DNA of 64,000 bases from Duganella aceris (GCF_011090165.1 NZ_JAADJT010000001.1:868001-932000); one strand, 5' to 3'; counted from the first letter of the stretch, positions 30,568 through 39,460 are shown. Notes: generated by a model not told the origin, from the sequence alone. Numbers and translations are program-made.

Positions 30568-31667
30568 ACAAGATCGCATTCACCCTCGGCGCCTTGCTGC
30601 TGCCGATCGTCGGCAGCGCACTGGCCGCGCCCGCCAGCTACACCATGGCCGATTTCGACAAGGTCGAAAAGATCGACGCCCACCTGCACCTGCATAACAA
30701 CAGCACGACGGCGTTCATGCAGCAGGCGCGCAAGGACAAGTTCAAAGTGCTGGCGGTCAACGTCGATTACGCCGACTTCCCGCCGCTTGAACAGCAGCGC
30801 CGCGTCGCCATCGCGCTGCGCCGCGACTATCCGCTGGACGCCGCCTTCGTCGCCAGCTTCTCGATGGTCGGCTTCGAGCAGCCGGGCTGGGCCGAGCGCA
30901 CCGTCAAGGGCCTGGAGCAGGACCTGGCCGCCGGCGCGGTCGGTGTCAAGGTGTGGAAGAACATCGGCATGGAGCTGCGCGGCGCCGACGGCAAACTGCT
31001 GACGGTGCAGGATCCGCGCCTCGAACCGGTGTTCGACTTCACCATCAAGCACAAGATCTCGCTGCTGGGCCACCAGGGCGAACCGAAAAACTGCTGGCTG
31101 CCGCTGGAGGAAATGACGGTCAACAACGACCGCGAATACTTCAAGGCGCACCCGCACTACCACATGTACAAGCATCCGGAGATGCCGAGCTACGAAGCGC
31201 AGATGGCCGCGCGCGACGGCATGCTGGAAAGCCATCCGGACCTGCGCTTCGTCGGCATGCACATGGCGTCGCTGGAATGGAGCGTCGACGAGCTGGCGCG
31301 CTTCCTCGACCGCTTCCCCACCGCCAAGGTCGATCTGGCCGCGCGCATGGGCCAGCTGCAATACCAGTCGAACCTCAAGTACGAGCACGTGCGCGCGTTC
31401 CTGATCAAGTACCAGGACCGCCTGATGTACGGCACCGATCTGGCGCAATCGAGCGAGCAAAGCGACGCGCTGTTCAACAAAGATGCGGACACCGTGTGGC
31501 GCCGCGACTGGCGCTACTTCAACACCGCGACCTCGTTCAAGGTGCCGGAACTGGATCAGAGAGTGCGCGGTCTGGCCCTGCCAAAAGAGGTGGTCGACAA
31601 GATTTACCGGCGCAATGCGGAGGCCCAATATCCGGGCGCGTGGCAGGCTGCGGCGAAGGCAAAGTAG
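30564..31667 (+). CDS. Secreted amidohydrolase-family metal hydrolase
   Basis: The 367-aa protein begins with a signal peptide (MNKIAFTLGALLLPIVGSALA) and is predicted periplasmic. The TIM-barrel amidohydrolase_2 pattern is present: HLHLH near residue 40 (first metal ligands), LLGHQGEP near residue 170, a later histidine in GMHMASLEW near residue 237 and the final aspartate in YGTDLAQ near residue 293. It sits where a GalNAc-6-phosphate deacetylase would be expected, but it is exported and not of the NagA type. Its substrate is unknown. The ATG at 30564 was chosen over the longer open frame because of the signal peptide and the ATGA overlap with the kinase. Confidence 0.75.
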   Translation: MNKIAFTLGALLLPIVGSALAAPASYTMADFDKVEKIDAHLHLHNNSTTAFMQQARKDKFKVLAVNVDYADFPPLEQQRRVAIALRRDYPLDAAFVASFSMVGFEQPGWAERTVKGLEQDLAAGAVGVKVWKNIGMELRGADGKLLTVQDPRLEPVFDFTIKHKISLLGHQGEPKNCWLPLEEMTVNNDREYFKAHPHYHMYKHPEMPSYEAQMAARDGMLESHPDLRFVGMHMASLEWSVDELARFLDRFPTAKVDLAARMGQLQYQSNLKYEHVRAFLIKYQDRLMYGTDLAQSSEQSDALFNKDADTVWRRDWRYFNTATSFKVPELDQRVRGLALPKEVVDKIYRRNAEAQYPGAWQAAAKAK

Positions 31668-31769
31668 CGGCGGTTTGAGGTGCTGGATTGGGCAACTAAT
31701 TGCTCAATTCCATTGGGCTATCCTGTATGATCCCCATTCAAAAGGGACAACAGCCACCCAGTGGAAAGA

Positions 31770-32588
31770 ATGACGATGAATAAGAAAATCCAGGCCAGCG
31801 CCGCGCACGATCAGGGGAAAACACTGTTGGTCGAGGAGCGGCGGCGGCTGATACGCGAGATGGTCGAAGCCAGCGAACGGGTCACCGTCGAGGAGCTGTC
31901 GGCGCATTTCGATATCTCGCTGGTGACGATCCGCAACGACCTGAACGCGCTGGCCGACATCGGCGCGCTGGTGCGCACCCGTGGTGGCGCGCTGGCGCAT
32001 CGCGAGGAAGAGGATTTGCCGATCAGCGTCAAGCAGAACGTGCACCGCCCCGAGAAGATGTTGATCGCGGCGGCGGCGGTCAGCCAGATCAAGGACGGCC
32101 AGACCATCGTCCTCGATTCGGGCACGACCACCGGGGAAATCGCCAAGCAGATCCGTGGCTTGAAACTGCAGTCGATTAACGTGATCACCAACGCGCTGAA
32201 CATCGCGGTGTTACTGGCCGGCGTGCCGCACGTGACGCTGATCATGCTGGGCGGCGTGCTGCGGCCGAGTTCGTATTCGCTGGGTGGGCCGCAGGCCGAG
32301 GCGGCGCTGCAAAGCCTGCACGCCGATGTGCTGTTCCTCGGCTTCGACGGGCTCGACCCGGACATCGGGGTGATGACGCCGCACTTGCTGGAAGCGCGGC
32401 TGAACATGCAGATGATCCAGATCGCGCGGCGGGTGGTGTTGGTGGGGGATTCCTCCAAGATAGGCCGGCGCAGTTTGTCGGTGATTGCACAGATTAACCA
32501 GATCGACCAGATCATCACCGATGCGGGAGCCAATCCCGCCATCGTCAAGGCGTTGCGCGAGCACGAGGTGGACGTCGTGCTGGTGTGA
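31770..32588 (+). CDS. agaR: DeoR family transcriptional repressor, AgaR-like
   Basis: About 272 aa. The N-terminal DeoR helix-turn-helix reads VEELSAHFDISLVTIRNDL (residues about 43-61) and is followed by RTRGGALA, the family marker. The C-terminal sugar-phosphate sensing domain contains LDSGTTTGEIAKQI near residue 115 and DSSKIGRRSL near residue 222. It most likely represses this locus until a phosphorylated amino sugar is present. It lies in its own unit after a 102-bp gap. Starts at 31770 and 31776 are both possible; I list 31770. The effector and operator are inferred. Confidence 0.82.
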   Translation: MTMNKKIQASAAHDQGKTLLVEERRRLIREMVEASERVTVEELSAHFDISLVTIRNDLNALADIGALVRTRGGALAHREEEDLPISVKQNVHRPEKMLIAAAAVSQIKDGQTIVLDSGTTTGEIAKQIRGLKLQSINVITNALNIAVLLAGVPHVTLIMLGGVLRPSSYSLGGPQAEAALQSLHADVLFLGFDGLDPDIGVMTPHLLEARLNMQMIQIARRVVLVGDSSKIGRRSLSVIAQINQIDQIITDAGANPAIVKALREHEVDVVLV

Positions 32589-32649
32589 CGTCCCGGGATG
32601 GCCGCTCTGTTTGAGTCTGCTTTTGAAAACAGAGACCGGAGCCATCGCC

Positions 32650-33366
32650 ATGTTGTACCGTAAGCTGTTATTCGCGTTGTCCCTGCTGGCGGTGCTGTCG
32701 GCCGCATCCGCCGCCGCGCCGCCGGTGTTCAGCGCCACCCGCACCGCCCATGCGCCGCGCATCGACGGCAACGACGACGAGGCCGCCTGGGCCGACGCCA
32801 CGCCGATCACCACGTTCGGCGCTTTCTGGGACGGCAAGCAAGCGCGCCGCCAGCATCGCGCGCGCCTGCTGTGGGACGACGAGGCGCTGTACTACTTCGC
32901 CGAATTGCCGGACGACCTGATTCGCCCGCACGGCAAGCAACACAACGACCGCCTGTGGCTGGGCGATGTGTTCGAACTCTTCTTCAAGCCGCGCGAGGAC
33001 AGCCCCGCCTACTACGAGCTGGAGGTCAACCCATGGGGAACCATGCTGGAGCTGGCCTTCCCGTCGCGCGCCGTCTCGTTTGAAACGCTGCTGGGCGGCC
33101 CGCCGCTCGGCATGTCGGTGGCGACGCGCACCCACGACGGCCGCTGGGTGGTCGAAGGACGCATCCCGTGGTCGCTGTTCGCCGCCACCGCCCGCCGCCC
33201 GGCGGTCGGCGAGCAATGGAAATTCCAGCTGGCCTTCTACGATTATGGCGCCGACGGTACCGAACCCGAACTCGGTTCCTGCGCGCCGCTGACCGTCGCC
33301 AGCTTCCACCGCTGGGAAGACTACGCCGGCTTGCGCTTCGATGCCGCGCCGGCACATCAAAAATAA
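32650..33366 (+). CDS. Secreted CBM9-like carbohydrate-binding protein
   Basis: The 238-aa protein has a signal peptide (MLYRKLLFALSLLAVLSAASA) and one carbohydrate-binding CBM9_1-type (DOMON-like) domain. Typical pieces are IDGNDDEAAWADA near residue 40, LLWDDEALYYFAEL near residue 75, and DVFELFFKP plus YELEVNPWGT in the middle. GGAG is 8 nt before the chosen ATG. It precedes the GH36-like enzyme by 13 nt, so it may hold the polysaccharide or glycoprotein substrate near the enzyme. Confidence 0.78.
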   Translation: MLYRKLLFALSLLAVLSAASAAAPPVFSATRTAHAPRIDGNDDEAAWADATPITTFGAFWDGKQARRQHRARLLWDDEALYYFAELPDDLIRPHGKQHNDRLWLGDVFELFFKPREDSPAYYELEVNPWGTMLELAFPSRAVSFETLLGGPPLGMSVATRTHDGRWVVEGRIPWSLFAATARRPAVGEQWKFQLAFYDYGADGTEPELGSCAPLTVASFHRWEDYAGLRFDAAPAHQK

Positions 33367-33379
33367 ACAAGGAGCAAAC

Positions 33380-35515
33380 ATGAACCAGCAATTCGAAACC
33401 CGGCGCCGTACCTTCCTGCAGGCGCTGGCCGCTGCGGCGCTGGGCATGGGCGCCGGCGTGGCGCAGGCCGCGCTGAGCGGTACGGTGCAGACGCAGACAT
33501 CCACGCAAACCCAGGCGCTGCCGCGCAACGGCCGCCACATCGCCCGCTTCGGCGACGAGCGCATGCTGCTGGAGCTGGACGAGCAGATGCGCACCCGCGT
33601 CTCGATCAAGCACGGCGGCCACGTGCTGGCGCTGACCGGCATCGACGACAGCGAATACCTGCGCCTCAAGAGCGGCAAGCTGATCACGCGCTTCGCGCTG
33701 AGCGCGCAGGCGGTCGACGTCATCGCCGGACCGCATGGCGCCGGCGTGCGCCACCGCTTCACCGGCAGCTCCGCCGAGGGCATCGAAAAAACCGTGATGG
33801 TCAGCCTGTACGAACGCTATCCCGGCTTCGCCGTGCTGAACGTCAGCTACCGCCACAACGGCCAGGGCGCGCTGCCAGTGGCGGCGTGGGTCAACGGCGC
33901 GCACACGCTGAAGGCGCGCGGTCCGGTCGATTTCTGGTCGTTCTCCGGCGCCTCGTACGCCGACCGCCGCGACTGGGTGCAGCCGGTGCAGCCGGGCTTC
34001 GACCAGCACAACTTCATGGGCATGAACGCTTCCGACTACGGCGGCGGCACGCCGGTGACCGACGTCTGGCACCGCGACGGCGGCATCGCCGTCGGCCACA
34101 TCGAGACCTCGCCGAAACTGGTGGCGCTGCCGTTGCAGGCGGTCGCCGGCGGCGCGCGGCTGGCGGTCGAGTACGACACCGCCGTGACGCTGATGCCGGG
34201 CGATACGTTGGCCAGCATCGATACCTTCATCGCGGTGCACCAGGGCGATTATTTCACTTCGCTCGACAGCTATCGGCGCCTGATGGACGAACGCGGCTTG
34301 CGGGCGCCGCATGCGCCGGCCGAGTCGTACGAAGCGGTGTGGTGTGCCTGGGGCTACGAGCGCGGCTTCACCGTGCCGCTGATGGAAGGCACGCTGTCCA
34401 AGGCCAAGGAGCTCGGCCTGGAATGGGCGGTGCTGGACGACGGCTGGCAAAACGCGATCGGCGACTGGCAGCTGGACCATAAAAAATTCCCGCACGGCGA
34501 TCCGGACATGAAGGCGCTGGTGCAAACGGTGCGCGACGCCGGCATGAAGCCGCGCCTGTGGGTCGCGCCGCTGGCGGTCTATCCCGGCACCGACCTGCTG
34601 CACGATCACACCGACATGCTGCTGCTCGACAAGGACGGCGCGGTGCAGAACATCACCTGGTGGAACAGCTTCTACCTGTGCCCGGCCTACGACAAGACGC
34701 TGGAGCATACCAAGGCGCTGGTGCGCAAGATCCTCGGCGAGTGGGGCTACGCCGGCCTGAAGATCGACGGCCAGCACCTGAACGGCGTCGCGCCGTGCTA
34801 CAACCCGGCGCACAAGCATGCGCGTCCCGAGGAATCGGTCGAGCGCCTGCAGGATTTCTGGAAGGCCGTCTACGACACCGCGATGGAGGTCAATCCGCAC
34901 GCGGTGGTCGAGATCTGTCCGTGCGGTACCTCGTTCGCCTTCCACAACATGCCGTATATGAACCAGACCCCGGCGGCCGATCCGCTGAGCTCATGGCAGG
35001 TGAGGCTCAAGGGCAAGACCACCAAGGCGCTGATGGGGCCGTCGGCGCCGTTCGCCGGCGACCACGTCGAGCTCAGCGACCGTGGCGACGACTTCGCCTC
35101 CACCGTCGGCATCGGCGCCGTGGTGTCGACCAAGTTCACCTGGCCGGCCATGCCCGGCGTCGCCAACCCGTTCCTGCTGACCGAGGAAAAGGAGCTGCTG
35201 TGGCGTAAATGGATCGGGCTGTACAAGCAGAAGATGCTGGCGCAGGGCGTCTATCGCGGCACGCTGTACGACATCGGCTTCGACAAGCCGGAAACCCACG
35301 TGGTCGAAAAAGACGGCGTGCTGTACTACGCGTTCTACGCGCCGCGCTGGTCGGGTGTGATCGAGATTCGTGGCCTGGCGGCGGGACGGGCGTATCGCCT
35401 GCGCGATTATTTCAACGAGCGCGACCTGGGTCAGCTGGCGGCGGGGCAGAAGCGCCTCAACGTCGGCTTCGAACGCTTCCTGCTGGTCGAGGCGGTGCCG
35501 GTGGCCGACGCCTGA
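33380..35515 (+). CDS. Tat-exported GH36-like alpha-galactosidase / alpha-N-acetylgalactosaminidase
   Basis: The 711-aa protein is a clan GH-D hydrolase. The N-terminus RRRTFLQALAAAALGMGAG is a twin-arginine signal, so the folded enzyme is exported. The barrel shows WAVLDDGWQN near residue 350, GMKPRLWVAPLAVYPG near residue 390 and GYAGLKIDGQHL near residue 457, where the Asp of LKID is the expected nucleophile; a later SDRGDDFAS region likely carries the acid/base. CPAYDKT and ICPCGTSF are subfamily features. Within an aga-type locus, activity on terminal alpha-GalNAc or alpha-Gal is plausible. AAGGAGC lies 5 nt before the ATG. Confidence 0.78.
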   Translation: MNQQFETRRRTFLQALAAAALGMGAGVAQAALSGTVQTQTSTQTQALPRNGRHIARFGDERMLLELDEQMRTRVSIKHGGHVLALTGIDDSEYLRLKSGKLITRFALSAQAVDVIAGPHGAGVRHRFTGSSAEGIEKTVMVSLYERYPGFAVLNVSYRHNGQGALPVAAWVNGAHTLKARGPVDFWSFSGASYADRRDWVQPVQPGFDQHNFMGMNASDYGGGTPVTDVWHRDGGIAVGHIETSPKLVALPLQAVAGGARLAVEYDTAVTLMPGDTLASIDTFIAVHQGDYFTSLDSYRRLMDERGLRAPHAPAESYEAVWCAWGYERGFTVPLMEGTLSKAKELGLEWAVLDDGWQNAIGDWQLDHKKFPHGDPDMKALVQTVRDAGMKPRLWVAPLAVYPGTDLLHDHTDMLLLDKDGAVQNITWWNSFYLCPAYDKTLEHTKALVRKILGEWGYAGLKIDGQHLNGVAPCYNPAHKHARPEESVERLQDFWKAVYDTAMEVNPHAVVEICPCGTSFAFHNMPYMNQTPAADPLSSWQVRLKGKTTKALMGPSAPFAGDHVELSDRGDDFASTVGIGAVVSTKFTWPAMPGVANPFLLTEEKELLWRKWIGLYKQKMLAQGVYRGTLYDIGFDKPETHVVEKDGVLYYAFYAPRWSGVIEIRGLAAGRAYRLRDYFNERDLGQLAAGQKRLNVGFERFLLVEAVPVADA

Positions 35516-35518
35516 CGT

Positions 35519-36349
35519 TCACGGCTGCCTGCAACTGCGGCGGTAGTCGGCCGGCGGCTTGCCGACCAGCCGCTCGAAATCGGTGGTGAAGTGGGACTGG
35601 TCGTAATAGCCCAGCGTCTGCGCCAGCGTGGCGAGGTCGACCTCGGCGCCGCCGGCCAGCCGCTCGGCCGCGTCGAGCAGGCGGTTGCGGCGGATCACCC
35701 ACTTCGGCGTCGCGCCGACGTACTCCTTGAACAGGATTTGCAGCCGCCGCACGCTGAGGTCCACGTGTTCGGCCAGCTGCCCCACCTGCGTGATCTCGGG
35801 CTGCTGCTGAATCGCTTGCAGGATGGCGGCGACGCGTTCGGTTGCCGGATCGGGCGACGGCAGCGCGCCACGCAGCAGGGCGGAGGCCGCCGCCACCATG
35901 GCGGCGTCGTCGGGCGCCGACAACACCGCGTGTTCGGCCGCTTGGTCGTCGCATTCGAACAGCTGCGACAACTTCAGCTCGCGGTCGGTGATCGACTGTA
36001 CCGGCCGCCCCAAAAACCCACGAAACGCGCCCGGCCGGAAACGCACGCCGAGTACGCGGCCGCTGTTTTTCAGGGTATATTCGAACGCGCCGGTCATCAC
36101 GCCGAACACCGCCGTGCGGCCGGCGTCGAACACCAGGTGGATGCAGGGCGAGGGCAGGGTGCGTTGCACATGCGTGACGCCGTCCGGCAGCGTCCACGCC
36201 ACCAGCCAGAAGTGTTCGACGAAGGGTGCCAGGTCCGGCGCCGGCGTGAAGCGCTCCAGGCGGAACACTTTGCCGACCGCCGCAGGGTTGACCACGCCTT
36301 TGTAGCTGTGCGTCATATCGGCTTCGCGTTTTTGCAAGACCCTCATCAT
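35519..36349 (-). CDS. AraC family transcriptional regulator (DUF6597-type N-terminus)
   Basis: The 276-aa protein has an N-terminal sensor domain beginning RFTPAPDLAPFVEHFWLVAW and a C-terminal AraC helix-turn-helix pair: VDLSVRRLQILFKEYVG and LAQTLGYYDQSHFTTDFERLVG. Ligand and targets are unknown. It is convergent with the GH36 gene and divergent from the glutathione S-transferase, which it may regulate. A start at 36316 (MTHSYK) is also possible; neither start has a strong ribosome site. Confidence 0.82.
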   Translation of the reverse strand: MMRVLQKREADMTHSYKGVVNPAAVGKVFRLERFTPAPDLAPFVEHFWLVAWTLPDGVTHVQRTLPSPCIHLVFDAGRTAVFGVMTGAFEYTLKNSGRVLGVRFRPGAFRGFLGRPVQSITDRELKLSQLFECDDQAAEHAVLSAPDDAAMVAAASALLRGALPSPDPATERVAAILQAIQQQPEITQVGQLAEHVDLSVRRLQILFKEYVGATPKWVIRRNRLLDAAERLAGGAEVDLATLAQTLGYYDQSHFTTDFERLVGKPPADYRRSCRQP

Positions 36350-36392
36350 AGCAAGAGTTATCTTGGCGTTTCACCACCGACAGGAGAAATTC

Positions 36393-37019
36393 ATGACACC
36401 GCAACTGACCTTGTACCACTGCCCGTTTTCCCGTTCCACCGGCGTGATGACCTTGCTGGAGGAACTGCACGCGCCCTACGAGCTGCATGTGATGAACATG
36501 AAAAAGGGCGAGAACCGCGAAGCCGCCTACCTGGCCGTCAACCCGATGGGCAAGGTGCCGGCGATCCGCCACGGCGACGCCGTCATCACCGAGCAGGTGG
36601 CGATCTACCTGTACCTGGCCGACCTGTTCCCCGACGCCAGACTGGCGCCGCCGCTGGGGGATCCGGAGCGCGGGCCGTATCTGCGCTGGATGGCGTTCTA
36701 CGGCAGCTGCTTCGAGCCGGCCATCATCGACCAATGGATGAAGCGCGCGCCGGCCGACAAGCAGGCCTGCGGCTACGGCGATTTCGACGACATGTTCAAT
36801 ACCATGATGACGCAGCTGGCCAACGGCCCGTACCTGCTGGGCGACAGGTTCACGGCGGTGGACGTGCTGTGGGGCACGTCGCTGGGCTGGATGAGCGCCT
36901 TCGGCCTGCTGCCGCAGCGCCAGGAGATCACCGACTACGTGGCCCGCGTGCAAAGCCGCCCGGCCGCCGTCGCGGCGGCGGAGAAGGACAAGGAGCTGGG
37001 CATCGCGCAGGCAGCTTAG
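36393..37019 (+). CDS. Glutathione S-transferase
   Basis: The 208-aa protein has an N-terminal thioredoxin-like GST domain (LTLYHCPFSRSTGVMTLLEEL, with the likely catalytic Ser/Tyr region) and VPAIRHGDAVITEQVAIYLYLAD around residues 55-75, which binds glutathione. The alpha-helical C-terminal domain follows (GPYLLGDRFTAVDVLWGTSL). CAGGAG is 7 nt upstream of the ATG at 36393. It converges on and overlaps the TOPRIM-like gene by 4 bp. Substrate unknown. Confidence 0.88.
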   Translation: MTPQLTLYHCPFSRSTGVMTLLEELHAPYELHVMNMKKGENREAAYLAVNPMGKVPAIRHGDAVITEQVAIYLYLADLFPDARLAPPLGDPERGPYLRWMAFYGSCFEPAIIDQWMKRAPADKQACGYGDFDDMFNTMMTQLANGPYLLGDRFTAVDVLWGTSLGWMSAFGLLPQRQEITDYVARVQSRPAAVAAAEKDKELGIAQAA

Positions 37020-37783
37020 TTGCCCCGGTCCTCCGGTACGCCCACTTCGGTCAGGGCCCGGTTCAATTGCTGTTTGAATCGACTGAAGCTGGGCATCTGG
37101 TCGGCGACTGCGGCATGGTCGTATCCATGGTCGTCCAACCATGCCACGTGCTGGGCGGCGGAAAGTCTTGCTCCGTGGGCGGCCTCCAGCGCATCCTTGA
37201 CAGAATTCGGCGAGCCGTCGTTGCCGGACATGGATTCCAGCCGCCCGCAGTGCTGATAAGGCGCTGCTTGGGCGGCGCACAGCAGCCAGGATTCCGATTT
37301 TGGCTTGGGCAGCATGGGCACGCCTTTATCGCCCAGCCGTGCGCGAAGAAAACCACCAGTCATCGCCTCCCATTTGCCATCCCATAGGCCGTTCGGCGAG
37401 GCGCGAGTGCCATCGCAGTCGCGAAACAGGATGGCGATGGCCGCCTCGCCGTGCTCCGCTTCGATGCGCAGCGCCTCGGCGCCCAGCATCCAGGCATTGA
37501 TATGGAAAGAACCCGTTTCTTGCTGGCGCTTTTTTCCTGTCAGCGAGACTTTGCGATGTTGTTCCTTACGGCGCGCCTCCAAGTTCAAAAGTTGGGTTTT
37601 GCCTATGAAAATGTACTGTGCCGGCGTGGCTTCAAGCATGGAGTACCGTAGCCGGTCCGCTATGATCTTGTCGGCGATCCAAGTCATCGGCCCGGGAACA
37701 AATTCCGGTGTCCGGCACTCGCCCTGATTGTTGTTGCAGTAGCCGAGATCGGACTTTCCTTCGCCGCTCAACACGACAATCAT
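37016..37783 (-). CDS. TOPRIM-like partner protein of ATPase (possible defence effector)
   Basis: The 255-aa protein is not a standard family I can name with certainty. It starts VVLSGEGKSDLG, an acidic N-terminal strand like the TOPRIM glutamate motif, has ILFRDCDG near residue 120 resembling the DxD motif, and KSESWLLCA near residue 165 resembling the conserved ESWLLA of DUF4276-type proteins. It overlaps the ATPase gene by 4 nt (ATGA), so the two are made together. Pairs of RecF/OLD-like ATPases with TOPRIM-like nucleases occur in anti-phage systems such as PARIS. Base composition is lower in GC than its neighbours. Function is inferred. Confidence 0.6.
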   Translation of the reverse strand: MIVVLSGEGKSDLGYCNNNQGECRTPEFVPGPMTWIADKIIADRLRYSMLEATPAQYIFIGKTQLLNLEARRKEQHRKVSLTGKKRQQETGSFHINAWMLGAEALRIEAEHGEAAIAILFRDCDGTRASPNGLWDGKWEAMTGGFLRARLGDKGVPMLPKPKSESWLLCAAQAAPYQHCGRLESMSGNDGSPNSVKDALEAAHGARLSAAQHVAWLDDHGYDHAAVADQMPSFSRFKQQLNRALTEVGVPEDRGN

Positions 37784-38970
37784 GGATGCTCCGGTACCCG
37801 GCTTGATCTCGCTTCAATAAACGCTTCGCTCAGCTGTTCCAGATTGGTATCCACAAAAGCCTCGCCCGGTCCCATGTGTGCCAGTTTTTCCGCCGTATTA
37901 GTCAGGGAAAAGAATGGCTGGACATCGGTCTGGCCGCGCCTATCCTTGAATACAAATTGAACCGATTTTCGCGCCACGTCGTCAGCGATGTAATTCAGGA
38001 TCATCGGGCTGTGGGTGGTGATGACAATTTGGGCGGGGGATTGCACCAGCAGATCAACGAGCTTTTCGGTAATCTCTGGATTGATGCCGTTTTCAACTTC
38101 ATCCAACAGCAGCAGATTGGTGCTATCGGTCTCAATCTGTGCCAGGATCGCCAAAATACGCAGCAAGCCGTCGTTCAAATGCCCAGCCGATGTTTCAAGG
38201 ACGGCTACGCCGGAACTATCCAGTCCGGTTCGGCGCTCGGAGATATACAGCCTTCTCAAGCCGTCGTTGGTGCTGACGATCTTGAAGTCATTCAGATTTG
38301 GGTAAAAGTTTCGCAGCAGGGTTGTTAATTTTTCTTTTGACTCCGCTGTCATCCCATCCAGAAAGGCGGGAAGCCGATCGCCGCCCGCGGCAATACCATG
38401 GCCGTTGTCGCTTGGTCGGGAATAGTTCCGCAATAAATGTGGTGCCAGCAAATACATCGAGCGCATATTCATCAAGGCCGTGCGCAACTCAAGCAAAGGA
38501 GCGGGGAGGGCTGAATCTCTTAACTGGGAAAGGACGGATCCCTCGTAGTTAAAAGAGATGTCCCGGGTCACCTTGTCGATCGTGTAGAAATCGGGCACGG
38601 TACTGAAAATTTGCTGCTTGCCGTCGCCCATGATTTCGCCGACTTCGGTAATCATTTGCAGATGAGGCCGGTTGAAAAAGCCGGTCCAACGCAGCAGCTC
38701 GCCATTGCCTAGGCGGTAGCGGACATCCAGGATGGTCGAGGGGAGTTTCGGTGCGTCGGGGCCTTGGTATGCCAGGTCGTCAGCGCTCCATCCGCGTTCT
38801 TCCAGCCAACCGCTGATGTCTCCGCGCATTTGCTGGGAGATGAAATCCAGGACTTGCAGGACCGTGGTTTTCCCCGCACCGTTCATTCCGACAAAACAAT
38901 TAAATTTGCTGAAATTGATGGTGACATCAGCCAGCGATTTAAAGTTTTTAACGGTGATTTGCTCGATCAT
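37780..38970 (-). CDS. AAA/RecF-like ATPase (OLD/AAA_15-21 type)
   Basis: The 396-aa ATPase begins MIEQITVKNFKSLADVTINFSKFNCFVG in character (read as ITVKNFKSLADVTINF then FNCFVGMNGAGKTT), with Walker A GMNGAGKTT near residue 33. The ABC-like signature AGHLNDGLLRILAIL is near residue 275, Walker B LLLLDEVENGINP near residue 297, and the switch histidine in ITTHSPMI near residue 325. I chose the ATG at 38970 because GGAGAAGG lies just upstream; the frame stays open to 39000. GC content is visibly lower than that of flanking genes. With the next gene it forms a two-gene unit like known phage-defence modules. Confidence 0.8.
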   Translation of the reverse strand: MIEQITVKNFKSLADVTINFSKFNCFVGMNGAGKTTVLQVLDFISQQMRGDISGWLEERGWSADDLAYQGPDAPKLPSTILDVRYRLGNGELLRWTGFFNRPHLQMITEVGEIMGDGKQQIFSTVPDFYTIDKVTRDISFNYEGSVLSQLRDSALPAPLLELRTALMNMRSMYLLAPHLLRNYSRPSDNGHGIAAGGDRLPAFLDGMTAESKEKLTTLLRNFYPNLNDFKIVSTNDGLRRLYISERRTGLDSSGVAVLETSAGHLNDGLLRILAILAQIETDSTNLLLLDEVENGINPEITEKLVDLLVQSPAQIVITTHSPMILNYIADDVARKSVQFVFKDRRGQTDVQPFFSLTNTAEKLAHMGPGEAFVDTNLEQLSEAFIEARSSRVPEHP

Positions 38971-39019
38971 TACAGCCTTCTCCGATAACAGCCCCGCCAT
39001 TATGGCGTGTTGATGTTAT

Positions 39020-39460
39020 TCATTCTAGCATCGCCGGTGGAGCGCGCCGCATCGCGCTGACTTGGCTGATCGATGGCTGTAACGCATCTTTGATAAGAGC
39101 GAGCGCTAACTCCGGTTGCGCGTTGCCGCACATGAAGATGTCGGCGGCGGCGAAGCCGCATTCGGGCCAGGTGTGGATGCTGATGTGCGATTCGGCCAGC
39201 AGCACCACGCCGGTCACGCCAAGGCCTTCGCCGAAGCCGTGGAAATGGCTGAACAGCACTTGCGCGTGCGCGGCCTCGGCGGCGGCGCGCAGCAGCGATT
39301 CCAGTTGCGCACAGCTGCTTAATTTTTCGGCAGCGATGCCGCTCAGGTCGGCCAGCACGTGAGTCCCGGATGGCGCGTGCACGGCGGTGGGCACGATCTC
39401 AGGCGCACTGGCCGACGCGGGGCCGGCGCCGATGTCGGCGGGGATCGGTTCGCGCTTCAC
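39020..39460 (-). CDS. speD: S-adenosylmethionine decarboxylase proenzyme SpeD
   Basis: SpeD makes decarboxylated S-adenosylmethionine, the aminopropyl donor for spermidine. The 146-aa prokaryotic form shows the self-processing site AESHISIHTWPE near residue 90, where cleavage before the serine creates the pyruvoyl group, and the active-site GFAAADIFMCG near residue 101. About 25 extra N-terminal residues precede the core. The start codon is GTG at 39460 and overlaps the stop of the small upstream gene (GTGA). It is the last gene of a minus-strand operon whose divergent neighbour encodes an aminopropyltransferase. Confidence 0.88.
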   Translation of the reverse strand: MKREPIPADIGAGPASASAPEIVPTAVHAPSGTHVLADLSGIAAEKLSSCAQLESLLRAAAEAAHAQVLFSHFHGFGEGLGVTGVVLLAESHISIHTWPECGFAAADIFMCGNAQPELALALIKDALQPSISQVSAMRRAPPAMLE

